DNA from: Diphasiastrum complanatum
Lineage: Eukaryota; Streptophyta; Lycopodiopsida; Lycopodiales; Lycopodiaceae
Assembly (NCBI GenBank): GCA_029204225.1
Contig: CM055103.1
Coordinates: 46,520,812-46,566,296, forward strand
Reading direction: 5' to 3'
DNA length: 45,485 nucleotides
Each line of letters starts with the position of its first letter. The stretch's first letter is position 1. The notes beneath the pieces were generated by a model. That model was not told the origin of the DNA. It saw only the letters and a program-made list of their open reading frames with translations, and ran no database searches. The position numbers and the translations under genes were made by a program. Of the stretch, positions 10,474 through 20,130 are shown in pieces.

Positions 10474-10563
10474 GATGGGTCTCCACCCGCCGTGGCAGAC
10501 CCATCAAACCCATCCACGGTGGGAGGAGACCCATCAGTCTGATGGGTGGAGGCCCATCAGACT
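10474..10563. repeat. Two adjacent GC-rich hairpins built on GATGGGTC
   Basis: Hairpin 1 has 22-base arms at 10474-10495 and 10514-10535 (19 of 22 paired; GATGGGTCTCC against its complement) with an 18-base loop that contains two more ACCCATC units. Hairpin 2 has 12-base arms, AGTCTGATGGGT at 10536-10547 and GCCCATCAGACT at 10552-10563, with a 4-base loop (ggag). A repeat, catcagacttttttcat, occurs at about 10438 and 10556. It lies immediately upstream of the unknown gene's ATG. It may be subterminal repeats of a DNA transposon or a regulatory hairpin. Confidence 0.7.
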
Positions 10564-10665
10564 TTTTTCATTTTCTGTTCAGAAAAATTCAGATCAGTGC
10601 AATCTTCGCGACCTCAATAGTTCTTTGGGATTTTTGCGACCTTGAATATTCGGGCCTTCTTTTTT

Positions 10666-10668
<3 letters not shown>

Positions 10669-10733
<65 letters not shown>
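10669..10733. repeat. (AG)n microsatellite
   Basis: About 32 uninterrupted AG units. It is flanked on both sides by near-copies of gaatRttcgggYcYtc (about 10635 and 10732). Confidence 0.95.
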
Positions 10734-10736
<3 letters not shown>

Positions 10737-11570
10737 TTCGGGTCCTCGATTGATCTGGGTATGAACGGTTGCTTACGGTTTGAACGAAGTAAACGAGGGG
10801 GTTGCTTTTTCCCCCTCACATGAGAAGTCGTGATCCCTCCTCGCGTGTGAAGTCACGATCCAAGCGTGTGATGAGTGGGTTGCTTTTTCAAGTGCGAAGT
10901 TTGGCCTTTTAGCCCCCTCCAGATTTTCTTCTTCTCCCTTGTCTTCTGTTGCTCTTTTCGCTCTTCCTCCTGCTCCAAATTCTTCTTCTTCTCTCTTACT
11001 TTCTGCTGCTCTGTGCGCTCTTCCTCCTGTTCCTGTTGGGAATCGTGCAGTTCCTACCTGACCCATCTTCGCTCCTAGCTGTCCCTCTAGCAGTACTACT
11101 CCTACGCTTTTTTCTTACCTTTGGCAGTACTACTCCTAGCTTGGTGGCAAGCCAGGCCGTCATGCTTTCTATGGGAAAGATCCTCAACCTGCTCAGAGCC
11201 TGGCCTCCACTTCCTACCTCTGTCTAATCCTTGGTCAGCATGGTGGATAGGAGCCCACCAGTTCAAAGACAACCAGCAAGAAAGCTAGGGACATGAAGAA
11301 GCACTTGGTGGGGCTAAACCACAAGACAATTCCGTTTGTCACCAACCACCTTGCAAGTGCCGATTTCACAAGCAAAGGTCTGCGGTGCCAGCGCCTCTTC
11401 AACTCCCTCGTTTTTGCATGTACGAGGTGTACCAAGAACTGATCGACCAGGCTATGCTGCACCCTACTCGGCCTCCAGAGCTGCTCCCTCTCCTGCATAA
11501 GACAGCCCAGATGGCAGATTTGCCCGTTGACATGATTCCCCTGCTGCCACTAACATTCTGTCCCAAATAA

Positions 11571-11578
<8 letters not shown>
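10734..11578. other. GC-richer stretch, no recognised gene
   Basis: Noticeably higher GC than its surroundings. It includes CT-rich tracts (10910-11040) and a direct repeat, gcagtactactcctas (about 11089 and 11128). A plus-strand frame from about 11385 (AVPAPLQLPRFCMYEVYQEL region) to a TAA at 11568-11570 and a short overlapping frame from about 11260 (KKHLVGLNHKTIPFVTNHLA) look protein-like but match nothing I know. Possibly a transposed host gene fragment; no claim beyond that. Confidence 0.35.

Positions 11579-11644
<66 letters not shown>
11579..11644. repeat. (TC)n microsatellite
   Basis: About 31 uninterrupted TC units. Confidence 0.95.
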
Positions 11645-11645
<1 letters not shown>

Positions 11646-12068
11646 ATTGTTTCAAGTTTACATCATATTAAACCTTATGGCTTGGGTCCCAAAGACCCTC
11701 ACATCTTGATTAACCAACAGAGTTTCTTCTTCGAATTCATAATGTCAAATGAGTACAAATGGTGCCCTTTTATTCTTGGGGAGGCCCTTGCTCCATTCAT
11801 CCTATTGGCTACTTGAAGTGGCAAGGATTGAAATCCTAGCCCTTCAAAGAACACACAAGATCTAGTGGTGCACAAAGAAACACACCCCACCTACCACCAT
11901 TTGACTTTGACTCCATCTTGTAACTTAGGCTTTGACTTATTTATTTTCACTTAGGGTCCAAGTCACTAGGAAACAACTTAAATTACTTAATTATTGTGCT
12001 CATTGGAAGCCAGTGCCTCGCACTTATTGCTCTACTGTGTGGTGGGGGCACTGACATTGATTAAACAG
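11645..12068. other. Non-coding sequence, no gene seen
   Basis: About 420 bases without a recognisable domain or repeat boundary; composition resembles LTR or intergenic DNA. Confidence 0.4.
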
Positions 12069-12176
12069 GAGCGGTCATTTAATGAATGAAAAGAAAGTCT
12101 AGACTATAGATTGTTTACACACACTGAGCGGTCATTTAACGAATGAAAAGAAAGTCTAGACTATAGACCGTTTATA
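12069..12176. repeat. Tandem duplication, 57-bp period, two copies
   Basis: gagcggtcatttaaYgaatg followed by aaaagaaagtctagactata occurs at 12069 and again at 12126 with very few differences. Confidence 0.9.
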
Positions 12177-12320
12177 AATTCATATCCATATTACGAATTC
12201 ATTTGTACAACCAAATATTTAATAATTAATAATTAAAGCAGAATAATTAATAGCTCATAATTAATAAGTTAGTAATGTGTAGAAAAAAAAATGTTAAAAA
12301 ATTATCCTCTGATATGTCGA
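12177..12320. other. AT-rich sequence, no gene
   Basis: Short AT-rich spacer rich in attaataattaa before the purine-rich minisatellite. Nothing else seen. Confidence 0.4.
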
Positions 12321-12323
12321 CAG

Positions 12324-12449
12324 GGTGACGACCGAGGGGGTGACAACTGAGGGGGCCAAATGGAGGGCCGAGGTGAGGGGTGACGACTGAGAGGGTGATG
12401 ACTGAGGCCGGAGGGGAGGGGGGACTGAAGGGAGGGCGGAGGGGAGGGG
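12324..12449 (+). repeat. Purine-rich minisatellite and G-quadruplex-prone tract
   Basis: A unit close to gggtgacgactgag occurs at about 12324, 12339, 12379 and 12394. It is followed at 12413-12449 by six G-runs of three or more separated by 1-6 bases, which fits a G-quadruplex consensus on the plus strand. Confidence 0.75.
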
Positions 12450-12527
12450 CAGATTGAATTGAATCACAAGATATGTATTCTGATGATTATGTCTCATGAT
12501 GATAATGTCTTCTGAAGAGGGAGTCCA

Positions 12528-12530
<3 letters not shown>

Positions 12531-12594
<64 letters not shown>
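12531..12594. repeat. (GA)n microsatellite
   Basis: About 32 uninterrupted GA units. Confidence 0.95.
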
Positions 12595-12596
<2 letters not shown>

Positions 12597-12962
12597 ATTT
12601 GCTTGTACTCTCCCTTTGTCTTAACAATTTCTTGTTCTTACTTGCATTCGTAAAAAACTAATTCTCCATTTGTTCCAACTCTCTCTTTTTCCCAAGAGAA
12701 AGGGACCATCCAAATCTATGAAGTAGTGCTTGCATGATTTGGAAAGAGTGGTGAGTAAAACAACTCATGTAGCAGTACAAAAACTGCAAATAGAATGCAT
12801 AGCATATAGTTGAGCTGATCAAATGAATAAATGTTGAAATGATCATGGAAGAACTTTTGAAACCAAATGGAAGCAAGAATTTGGTTTAAGAATTGGAAAT
12901 GGAAGCTAACTTTGCTCTTCAATCACCCCTCACATTGTTGTGCTTATGATTTCCAAAAGAAT

Positions 12963-12964
<2 letters not shown>
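12595..12964. other. Non-coding sequence between two microsatellites
   Basis: About 370 bases between the (GA)n and (TC)n arrays. The open frames here carry no domain signal. Confidence 0.4.

Positions 12965-13047
<83 letters not shown>
12965..13047. repeat. (TC)n microsatellite
   Basis: About 41 TC units, the longest dinucleotide array in the window. It ends directly at the candidate LTR start TGTTGG. Confidence 0.95.
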
Positions 13048-13051
<4 letters not shown>

Positions 13052-13214
13052 GGTTGAATAGCTTTGGGAAGGTGCTCGAGCTCCCAAAGCCTCTCTCAAC
13101 CTAGGAAAACTCTCTCTCTCTATCCTCCTCTCTTCTCACTCTTCGTGCTATGCAGGTGAAGGCAAGGTTGCCGCTCCCAGCGACAAACCTATATACTACA
13201 AATATGACACAACA
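13048..13214 (+). repeat. Candidate short LTR or LTR end of a gypsy/TRIM-type element
   Basis: Bounded by TGTTGG (13048) and CAACA (13214), with a tRNA-Asp-type primer-binding site one base later. It contains a hairpin, GCTTTGGGA/TCCCAAAGC (about 13062-13091). The 3' edge is well supported by the primer site. The 5' edge could lie further upstream, in which case the LTR would include the (TC)n array. Confidence 0.5.
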
Positions 13215-13215
13215 G

Positions 13216-13233
13216 TGGCGCCATTGTCGGGGA
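13216..13233 (+). other. Primer-binding site, tRNA-Asp type
   Basis: TGGCGCCATTGTCGGGGA resembles the TGGCGCCGTTGCCGGGGA site used by plant Athila-like gypsy elements and some small LTR elements, complementary to the 3' end of tRNA-Asp. Two transitions separate it from that form. Confidence 0.8.
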
Positions 13234-13528
13234 GCGCCACACACTTACCTTGCTGCATAGCATTTCTTTTCTTCTCCCACTTTTTTTTTTCTCTCACCGT
13301 TGCATTTCACCAAAAAAAAAAATCTAACTTTGGAGTTAAATTCGTGTGGTTTAGTGTTAGATTTGTTGTTTTCTTCTATGATTTTTGCTTGTATGTATGT
13401 GTATGTCCATAAACCTATAAAACCAATAAAAAAAAATTTAAAAAACATGAAAAAACTGTTTTTGGCGAGAAAAAAAGGCGGGAAAACATATAAGATCTAA
13501 TTACTCTTTGTTCAAACTGAAGTAACTC
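13234..13528 (+). other. 5' untranslated region of the element primed at 13216
   Basis: A T- and A-rich leader such as follows the primer site in Athila-type elements, with no coding potential. It is interrupted at about 13529 by copia gag, so the original element is broken here. Confidence 0.5.
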
Positions 13529-16370
13529 TTGCAGACTTGTCAATACCTATATGACAAGAGGGTCAAAAGACCTCTACACGTGATCAAGATAAATATTATC
13601 AATGAACTTCTCAAGGAAGTTGGTAAGAGTACTTCATCAAAGGATGTTTGGGATTCATTAAAGAAACTTTATGAATTCAAGTCCACCTCTAGAGTGTTGA
13701 CTCTTTCAATGTTTGCAAAAGAATGAAAAAAGTCCTAATATTCTTGTTTTGAGAGTGAAGGCTTTGAATGATGAGTTAGTTTGCATTGATGAGAGCATTA
13801 AGGAAGGAGAGCTTGTTCAAGTTATTCTTAATGGATTGTTGGATGCTCATGCTAACATTGTACAAAGTCTTGCCATTCAAAAGACTTTGCCAAGTTTTAT
13901 TGATCTCCAAGAGATCTTAATCAATGAAGAATATAGGCTTCAAACAAGAGGTGGATCTTCATCAGCATCTCAAGTTGGATAGGAAGCTATGTTCATCAAG
14001 GGCAAATCTAAGGGCAAAAGCAAAAGTAAGTGGTCTAAAGGGCATCAAGGGGAGACTTTTTCAAATGGCAAAAGGAAAGATAGGTCAAAGCTCAATGGCA
14101 TCAAAGGACACTTTGCAAGTGAGTGCTACAAGAAGAAGAGAGATCAAGGAGACAAACAAAGTAATCTTATTCATGATGAAGATGGTTTTGATGTTCAAAA
14201 CTCAAATGATGATGCTTTTGTGATGTCTTTATGTATGCTTACTAATGATGGAGATCTAAATCCATGGTGGATTGATAGTGGAGCAAGTTCACACATGACT
14301 TTTCACAAAGAGTACTTCTCTTCTTTGTTGGCATGTGAAGATAAAAAAAAGGTGATCCACATGGCCAATGATGGTGAGTGTGTAATCAAAGGAATTGGCA
14401 CAATTCTTATTTCTCTCTCTAAGGAATGTTAATTTGAAAGATGTTTTATTCATATCTTCCATTACCAAGAATTTACTTAGTCTGAGTCAATTGCTAAGTC
14501 AAGGTTTCACCGTTGAGTTTGATGGAGATGCTTGCATGATCAAAAGGAAGGATATCTTGATTGCAAAAAATAAAAGACAAGGGAAGTTGTTCAAACTAGA
14601 TGCTTGTGTTATTGCTAACCAAGTTGTTCAAACTAGATGCTTGTATTGCTAACCAAGTTGGATTTGTGGCAAGTGAGCAAATACCTATTCAAGAGGTTTG
14701 GCATAAAAGGATGGAGCACCTCAACTTCAAGTCAATGGAGGTAATGGCTAGGAAGCAAGTTGTGATTGGTCTCCAGAATCCTTAAGTAACATCAATCATG
14801 TTTGTGAGTCTTGTGCTTTGTCAAAGTCACATAGACTAGCTTATGCTAGATCTACAAAGCCTTTTCAATTGTACATTCAGATATTCATGGAATTATTACA
14901 ATTAGCATTAATGGAGCTAAGATGTATGTAACTCTCATTGATGATTTTAGTAGATTTTGTTGGACCTATCTACTAAAGAGCAAAGACGAAATGTATGATG
15001 TCTTTGTTATGTTTAAGAATACAAGGGAGAACCAATTTTCCACAAGGATCAAGTGCTTAAGGAGTGACCTTGGTAGTGAGTACATATCTTCCATGTTCAA
15101 GGCCTTTTGTGATGAGCATGGGATCAAGAGAGAGTATACAACAATAAAATAGAGTGGCCGAGAGGAAGAATAGGACTTTATGTGAAAGTGCCAAAGCCAT
15201 GCGGTTAAGTGCTAACTTTAATAAACCATTTTGGGATCAAGCTTTGTTGTCTGCTAATTTCTTGTGCAATAGGTGGCCAAGTGCTATTTTGGATGGAAGG
15301 ACACATTTTGAGATGTTATTCAAGAGGAGGCCGAGTATCAACTTTCTTAGAACTTTTGGATGCACATGCTATGTCAATATAACTCTTGATGATCGAACCA
15401 AGGAGGATCCATCTTCAAGGAAAGGTATATTTGTTGGATATAGTGAGGTGAGTAAAGTCTACAAGGTTTACATTCCTTCTACTAATAGGGTGATTATTGG
15501 TAGAAATGTCATTTTTGATGAGGGAAAGATTCCAAAAGTATCTTCAAGTATTATTGATGGTGATGTGGATGGATCTAACATTCTTGATGTTGATGTAAAA
15601 GATCTTACTTTAGATGATGATGATGATGATGGACCTTCACCAAGTTAAAAGCCAAGGAGAACATCAATGGAAAGACAAATGCCTTCAAGAATCACATATG
15701 ATGAGAAAGGTAAGCAAGTTGTTGGAGGTACACACTTTCCTTTCCTAACCTCCTTTGATAAACCTATATGTGTAGATGAAGCAAAAAAAAAAAAGGAGTG
15801 GATCCAAGCAATGGATCTTGAGTATCAAGCTCTTATGAAGAATAGAACATGGAGATTGGTGGAGTTATCTAAGGACAATAAAGCTATTGGATGCAAATGG
15901 ATCTTCAAGGTAAAGACAAACCAAGATGGATCTATCAACAAGTACAAGGCAAGGATGGTGGCAAAAAGATATGCTCAAGAACATGGTATTGATTATGATG
16001 AAACCTATAGGAAGCTAGTTGTTCACTCATCTATCTAACCATTACAAGACCATATCTAAACTATTGTGTTGGGAGGTTGAGCCAATTCATGCAAGATCCT
16101 AGTGAAGACCATTGGAAGCTAGGGAAACAAGTTTTGATGTACATTATTGGAACTCGAGATTTTGACATATTGTATGAGGGATCATCACCTAACTTGTTTG
16201 GATTTTCAGATTCAAACTTTACTAGAGATATAATGGATAAGAAATCCATTAGTGTTCATTGTATTTTTGTAGGTGATGGAGCTATATCATGGATGTCAAA
16301 GAAACAAGCCACTATCTCATTGTCATCTAGTGAGGCCAAGTACAAAGCTCTTACACATTGCACAAAGAAC
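13529..16370 (+). pseudogene. Ty1/copia gag-pol pseudogene (RT core deleted, RNase H truncated)
   Basis: Colinear copia polyprotein in several frames. Gag (13529-13982; STSSKDVWDSLKKLYEFKST) breaks near 13725. A degenerate zinc knuckle (HFASECYKKKRD, about 14105-14140) keeps only its last His and Cys. The protease site WWIDSGASSHMTF is intact (DSG codons 14273-14281). A frameshift near 14430 precedes the pre-integrase region (WHKRMEHLN near 14699; CESCALSKSH near 14805). The integrase core has LIDDFSRFCWTYLL (about 14934), then RSDLGSEY, where the usual Asn is replaced (about 15060), and AERKNRTLC (15157). A stop lies near 15151 and another at 15646. The RT begins (EWIQAMDLEYQALMKN; IGCKWIFKVKTNQDGS) but breaks after YDETYRK (about 16010). 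The catalytic YVDD region is deleted, and the frame resumes in TITRPYLNYCVGRLSQ (about 16040). RNase H runs to KALTHCTK and ends at 16370 against sequence X. Confidence 0.92.
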
Positions 16371-16427
16371 ACTAGATCAACTAATTTTGGACATTTCCAT
16401 TTTATGTGGACTATTTTTTGAATTTGC
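16371..16427 (+). repeat. Terminal-repeat-like sequence X, copy 2
   Basis: 16371-16392 is the second copy of the 22-base sequence at 7808-7829 (one difference), in the same orientation. It begins exactly where copia RNase H homology ends. The preceding c makes the end read CACTAG, reminiscent of CACTA-type termini, but copy 1 reads AACTGG. Confidence 0.65.
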
Positions 16428-17206
16428 CATCCAAAGATCACCTTTTCCAAGAATAACTAAACATCAAAGTTTTTCTTCGATTACAGTGCAAGCTGATATT
16501 AATCATTAAACAAACAGATTTTTCAAAATAACTATGATCATTTTGAAATTGATTAATGACTTTTTTTTTTGCAACAACTAATATATAGTTGAGCTTATAT
16601 ACAATTACATTGAATCCAAACATTGTTCTACCAAGTTCATATACATTCACATTGTTTGCAATAAGATTTGCTATATTAACAATTGTAATAATAATGGTTC
16701 AGGTCACGACCAAACTCAGAACAATTTGATATCAACAACACAAATCTATATAAATAACAATATTTTAGAGAGAGACTATCTATGTATCCTTCGGTCACAT
16801 TACCTACCTACCTACGTTAAAAAAAAAACATAGATAACATACAATCAATATAATAAATCCAATTGATATTGCGAAAATACATAAATTTCACATTGCGATA
16901 AGATATGCCTCAACCAGTACAATAATTATTCAGATCACAACCAAATTTTGAATAATCCGAACAACATAGAATGAGATTGAAACATGATTATTCATACTTT
17001 ATTGAATTGAACGCGCATTTGTACATTGATAAAGATTCTTTTTGGGATCAAAAGCATCATGATTGATTATGATGGTCATTGTAATAATTACAAAATACTA
17101 CAAAAGTATGTACTATCAAGTACATGATTACAAGTCCTATAATTACAATAATGGTTAGTGACAATTGTTACCAAGACTCTTAGAGTCTCAAAATTGTATC
17201 TACTTC
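16428..17206. other. AT-rich spacer, no gene
   Basis: About 780 bases of AT-rich DNA between sequence X copy 2 and the small unknown minus-strand coding fragment. No domain motif was seen. Confidence 0.4.
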
Positions 17207-17359
17207 CTACTCTGAATCAATATCATCTATACATTCTTCAGGTGCTTTGGACAAATGGTTCTTGATGTGTGCTACAACAATTTTTGGGATAGATATAACT
17301 TTCTCCACAATGATTCCATGTTTTTTTGTCATCTTCTTTGCCTTTGATTTCCATGCAAA
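17207..17359 (-). pseudogene. Unknown protein C-terminus (about 50 residues)
   Basis: Minus-strand frame with no internal stop, ending in TAG at 17207-17209. The peptide is lysine-rich at first (FAWKSKAKKMTKKHG), then IIVEKVISIPKIVVAHIKNH, and ends acidic (PEECIDDIDSE). It is cut at 17359 where another copia fragment begins. The geometry (sequence X, AT-rich spacer, minus-strand frame with an acidic tail) resembles that at 7808-8484. It may be the same gene type, but sequence similarity between the two tails is weak. Confidence 0.3.
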
Positions 17360-18131
17360 GATCACAGTATCGACTTCTACACTATCAAAGGAACAATCTC
17401 CTCAAATAGAGGCAGAAAAGGAGGAGATGAAACAATATATGTTTCATTCCATCATCGGCTCACTGATGTATGCAATGATTTGCACTCGACCCAACATTGC
17501 ATATTCAATCATTTCACTTAGTCAATTCTTATCAAATCCAAGTCTAACCCATTGGAAAGCACTCACAAAAGTCATGAAATACATCCAGACAACCAAACAT
17601 CTTAGCATCTGTTATGGAGGCAACCAACCTTCCAATATACTTGAAGGATACACAGATGCAGATTGGGCAAGAGATATCGTTACTAGAAGGTCTACTTCTG
17701 ATTTTGTATTTTTATACAATCAAGGCCCAATCTCGTGGAACAGCCGAAAGCAAACCTCAGTAGTATTATCATCAACTGAATTAGAGTAAATTGCTGCCAC
17801 AAATGCTACAAATGAGGCAATTTGGTTGAGGCACTTGCTACCAAAAATCGACCTTGCACAGTCACATCCAACGACCATATTTTGTGACAACCAAAGCACC
17901 ATAGCTCTCTCTCTCAATCCGAGATTTCATTCTCGAAGCAAGCATATCGAAATCAAATACACTATTTGAGAGAGAAGTGCAAAGCAAGGAGATATCCTTA
18001 GTCTACTACAGGACAAAATTAATGGCAGCAGATTACTTCACGAAGGCTCTGTCAAAAGGATCACCATCTCAGATTCAATGACATGTTGAATCTGAAAATT
18101 AAAAAATTTCAAAATCTACATTAAGGGAAAG
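17360..18131 (+). pseudogene. Ty1/copia RNase H end (different family)
   Basis: 3' end of a copia polyprotein of another lineage. Motifs are SIIGSLMYAMICTRPNIAYS (about 17447-17506), YTDADWARD (about 17648), SSTELE followed by a stop (17787), then IFCDNQSTIALSLNPRFHSR (about 17877-17936) and DYFTKALSKG (about 18030). Stops occur at 17787, 17966 and 18085. The polypurine tract ttaagggaaag (18121-18131) leads straight into the 3' LTR. The frame is 5'-truncated at about 17360, so gag, protease, integrase and RT are missing. Confidence 0.88.
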
Positions 18132-18390
18132 TGTTGGAATTCGATGCTCAGCCTCAAATCCATTCAATAATGAGCATCCTGAAAAACCAGAACAAAAGAC
18201 TCGAATTTTTGTTCAAGACTTTAATTTGTTTTCTAAACATCATTTCAAAGATTAATACATGATCTAGTTTGTCATAAAAGCATATTTCTACTTATAGTTC
18301 TGTTGTACTCGTTTGTGAATGATTTTTCAATTTTCAATTTAACTTCTTTTGGGGATGTGCAAAGAACAAAACCATATTTTTATTCCAACA
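18132..18390 (+). repeat. 3' LTR of the copia fragment at 17360-18131
   Basis: Begins TGTTGGAAT at 18132 after a polypurine tract and ends ATTCCAACA at 18390. These are perfect 9-base inverted termini of the TG...CA type. Length is 259 bp. The partner 5' LTR is not in the window. Confidence 0.82.
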
Positions 18391-18805
18391 AGATAAAAAT
18401 CTATTCTAACATACAATTATGAGCTCCATGCTTATAGGGTTGATAAAAAAATTAAAGTGAGATATCATTAATTGTTGTCACATGGCCATCACCCTAATTT
18501 TCTTATGATAAATGCAATTCAACTCATGTACATCACTTGCATTTACACACCAAATTGAAAATATGAAAAAAGTACTACAATGTCTCTCTAAAGACCCTAG
18601 AGTCAAGAGAGCTCATAGGATTGAAGAGCAACGTAAGCCATTTAGTAGCCATTTATTGAATTACTCATATCAATAATAGCCTTCATGTAATAGATACCAT
18701 GCAATCATTAAGTTGTCATCATGCCTTACATAGCTATATTGAAAACTGACACAAACATGCAAACAATAACATTTCTCTAATACAACAATGGTAAAGAACA
18801 AATAC
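18391..18805. other. Intergenic sequence, no gene seen
   Basis: About 415 bases of AT-rich DNA with no coding or repeat signal. Confidence 0.4.
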
Positions 18806-19180
18806 AAAATGATTTCGTTTCGTACGAAATCCATTTCGAATCCTGTTCTATGAAAATATTCACAAAATGTGATTTTAAAAAAGAAATTACCGAAATATTC
18901 CCAATATTGTTCTAATACCTCCTATGTAGCTCAAAACTACAAAAAAAATGTTTAGAGCCCCAAACATCAAGCCCTAAACTCAAAAAAAGGAGTAAAAGTT
19001 CAAGCCTTATTTTAAGTTTAAGGCTTGATTTCTTTGCAGTTTTGAGCTCCATGGGAGGTATAAACAATATGGGAACATTTTGGGGGAAAAAAAAATTGTA
19101 GTTTCGCGTACGAAACCGTTCTGTACCATAGAACAGTACCGTACCATGAGATCCCATGGAACGCATTCCGTGGGAACATA
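18806..19180. repeat. Foldback/MITE-like inverted repeat
   Basis: The left arm (about 18898-18985: ccaatattgttctaatacct, then gctcaaaactac, then catcaagcc) pairs with the right arm (about 18997-19078: aggcttgat, then gcagttttgagctcc, then ggaggtataaacaatatggg). The pairing continues outward: tttcgtacgaaa with tgttctat at about 18812-18852 against gtttcgcgtacgaaac and atagaaca at about 19102-19133. It could form a long imperfect hairpin of some 370 bp. Confidence 0.7.
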
Positions 19181-19181
19181 G

Positions 19182-19183
<2 letters not shown>

Positions 19184-19223
<40 letters not shown>

Positions 19224-19279
19224 CATAATACATATCTATATCTATAAATAAATAAATATATATATATATATATATATAT

Positions 19280-19338
<59 letters not shown>

Positions 19339-19371
19339 TATTACACAACACCCACATATTACACATATCAG

Positions 19372-19418
<47 letters not shown>

Positions 19419-19487
19419 AATATATGTTTAAAAAATTAAAAACGTTCCAGAATGTTGACTCCCTAGAACATGTTTCGAAAGCATGTA

Positions 19488-19524
<37 letters not shown>
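19184..19524. repeat. Compound microsatellite cluster, mirrored
   Basis: (TG)n at 19184-19217, (TA)n at about 19256-19279, (TTTA)n at about 19278-19338, (AT)n at about 19374-19414 and (CA)n at 19491-19524. The outer TG and CA arrays are reverse complements, so the cluster can fold on itself. Confidence 0.9.
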
Positions 19525-19527
<3 letters not shown>

Positions 19528-20130
19528 GGCCAAATGGAGTCCTCGTGCCTCATGTTTGCACGCTTAGTACTGGAAGAAAGTGTGTTCACTTCAGCACACA
19601 AGCGAAGTTTGATGCACAAAGAGAGCCCTAAAAATGTCATTTTTTAAAGTGTAAAATTCAGTTTACAAAGGACTTCAGTGCCTAGAATTGTCTTTCTTCA
19701 TAAAAAATCTTCAATTTGAAGGGACCCAACTTTATGTCCATATTCTGGAGGATTGTCCTTGTCTCTTTAGGGCTATGTCCACTGGTGAGTTTACAGAAAA
19801 AAAAAAAAAAAAAAAACAAAGTGATAATTGGGCATAAAATGGCCGTTATGAAAATTTGACAAGACAAGAGCTATCTCGATGTGATTACCTATGCACTAAT
19901 ATAAAAAGCTTCTAGATTGAATAGTTGCGTGTGACTGAAGAATTTTTTGAAAAAGGCAGTTTGTCCATAATTGCCATTTCTCGCATTAGGGGCTAAATTT
20001 TTGAAGTATGATATCTTCCTTACCATAGCTCAAATTGACAAGCTACCGAAGATGTCAATTATCAATTTTGTTGCAATATTTTCATTTTTGCGTTTCGAAC
20101 TCATCTAAATGTAGTAATGGCAATTCTTAC
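19525..20130. other. Intergenic sequence, no gene seen
   Basis: About 600 bases including a poly(A) run at about 19797-19816. No gene or retroelement domain is visible. Confidence 0.4.

Noticed and set aside
10589-10819. Open frame with a long serine/leucine repeat
   Set aside because: It is a translation of the (AG)n microsatellite and has no other coding signal.
12867-13061. Open frame across the (TC)n array
   Set aside because: Also a by-product of the dinucleotide repeat.
18912-19233. Open frames with Thr-His repeats
   Set aside because: They translate the (TG)n array and the foldback arm; no gene.
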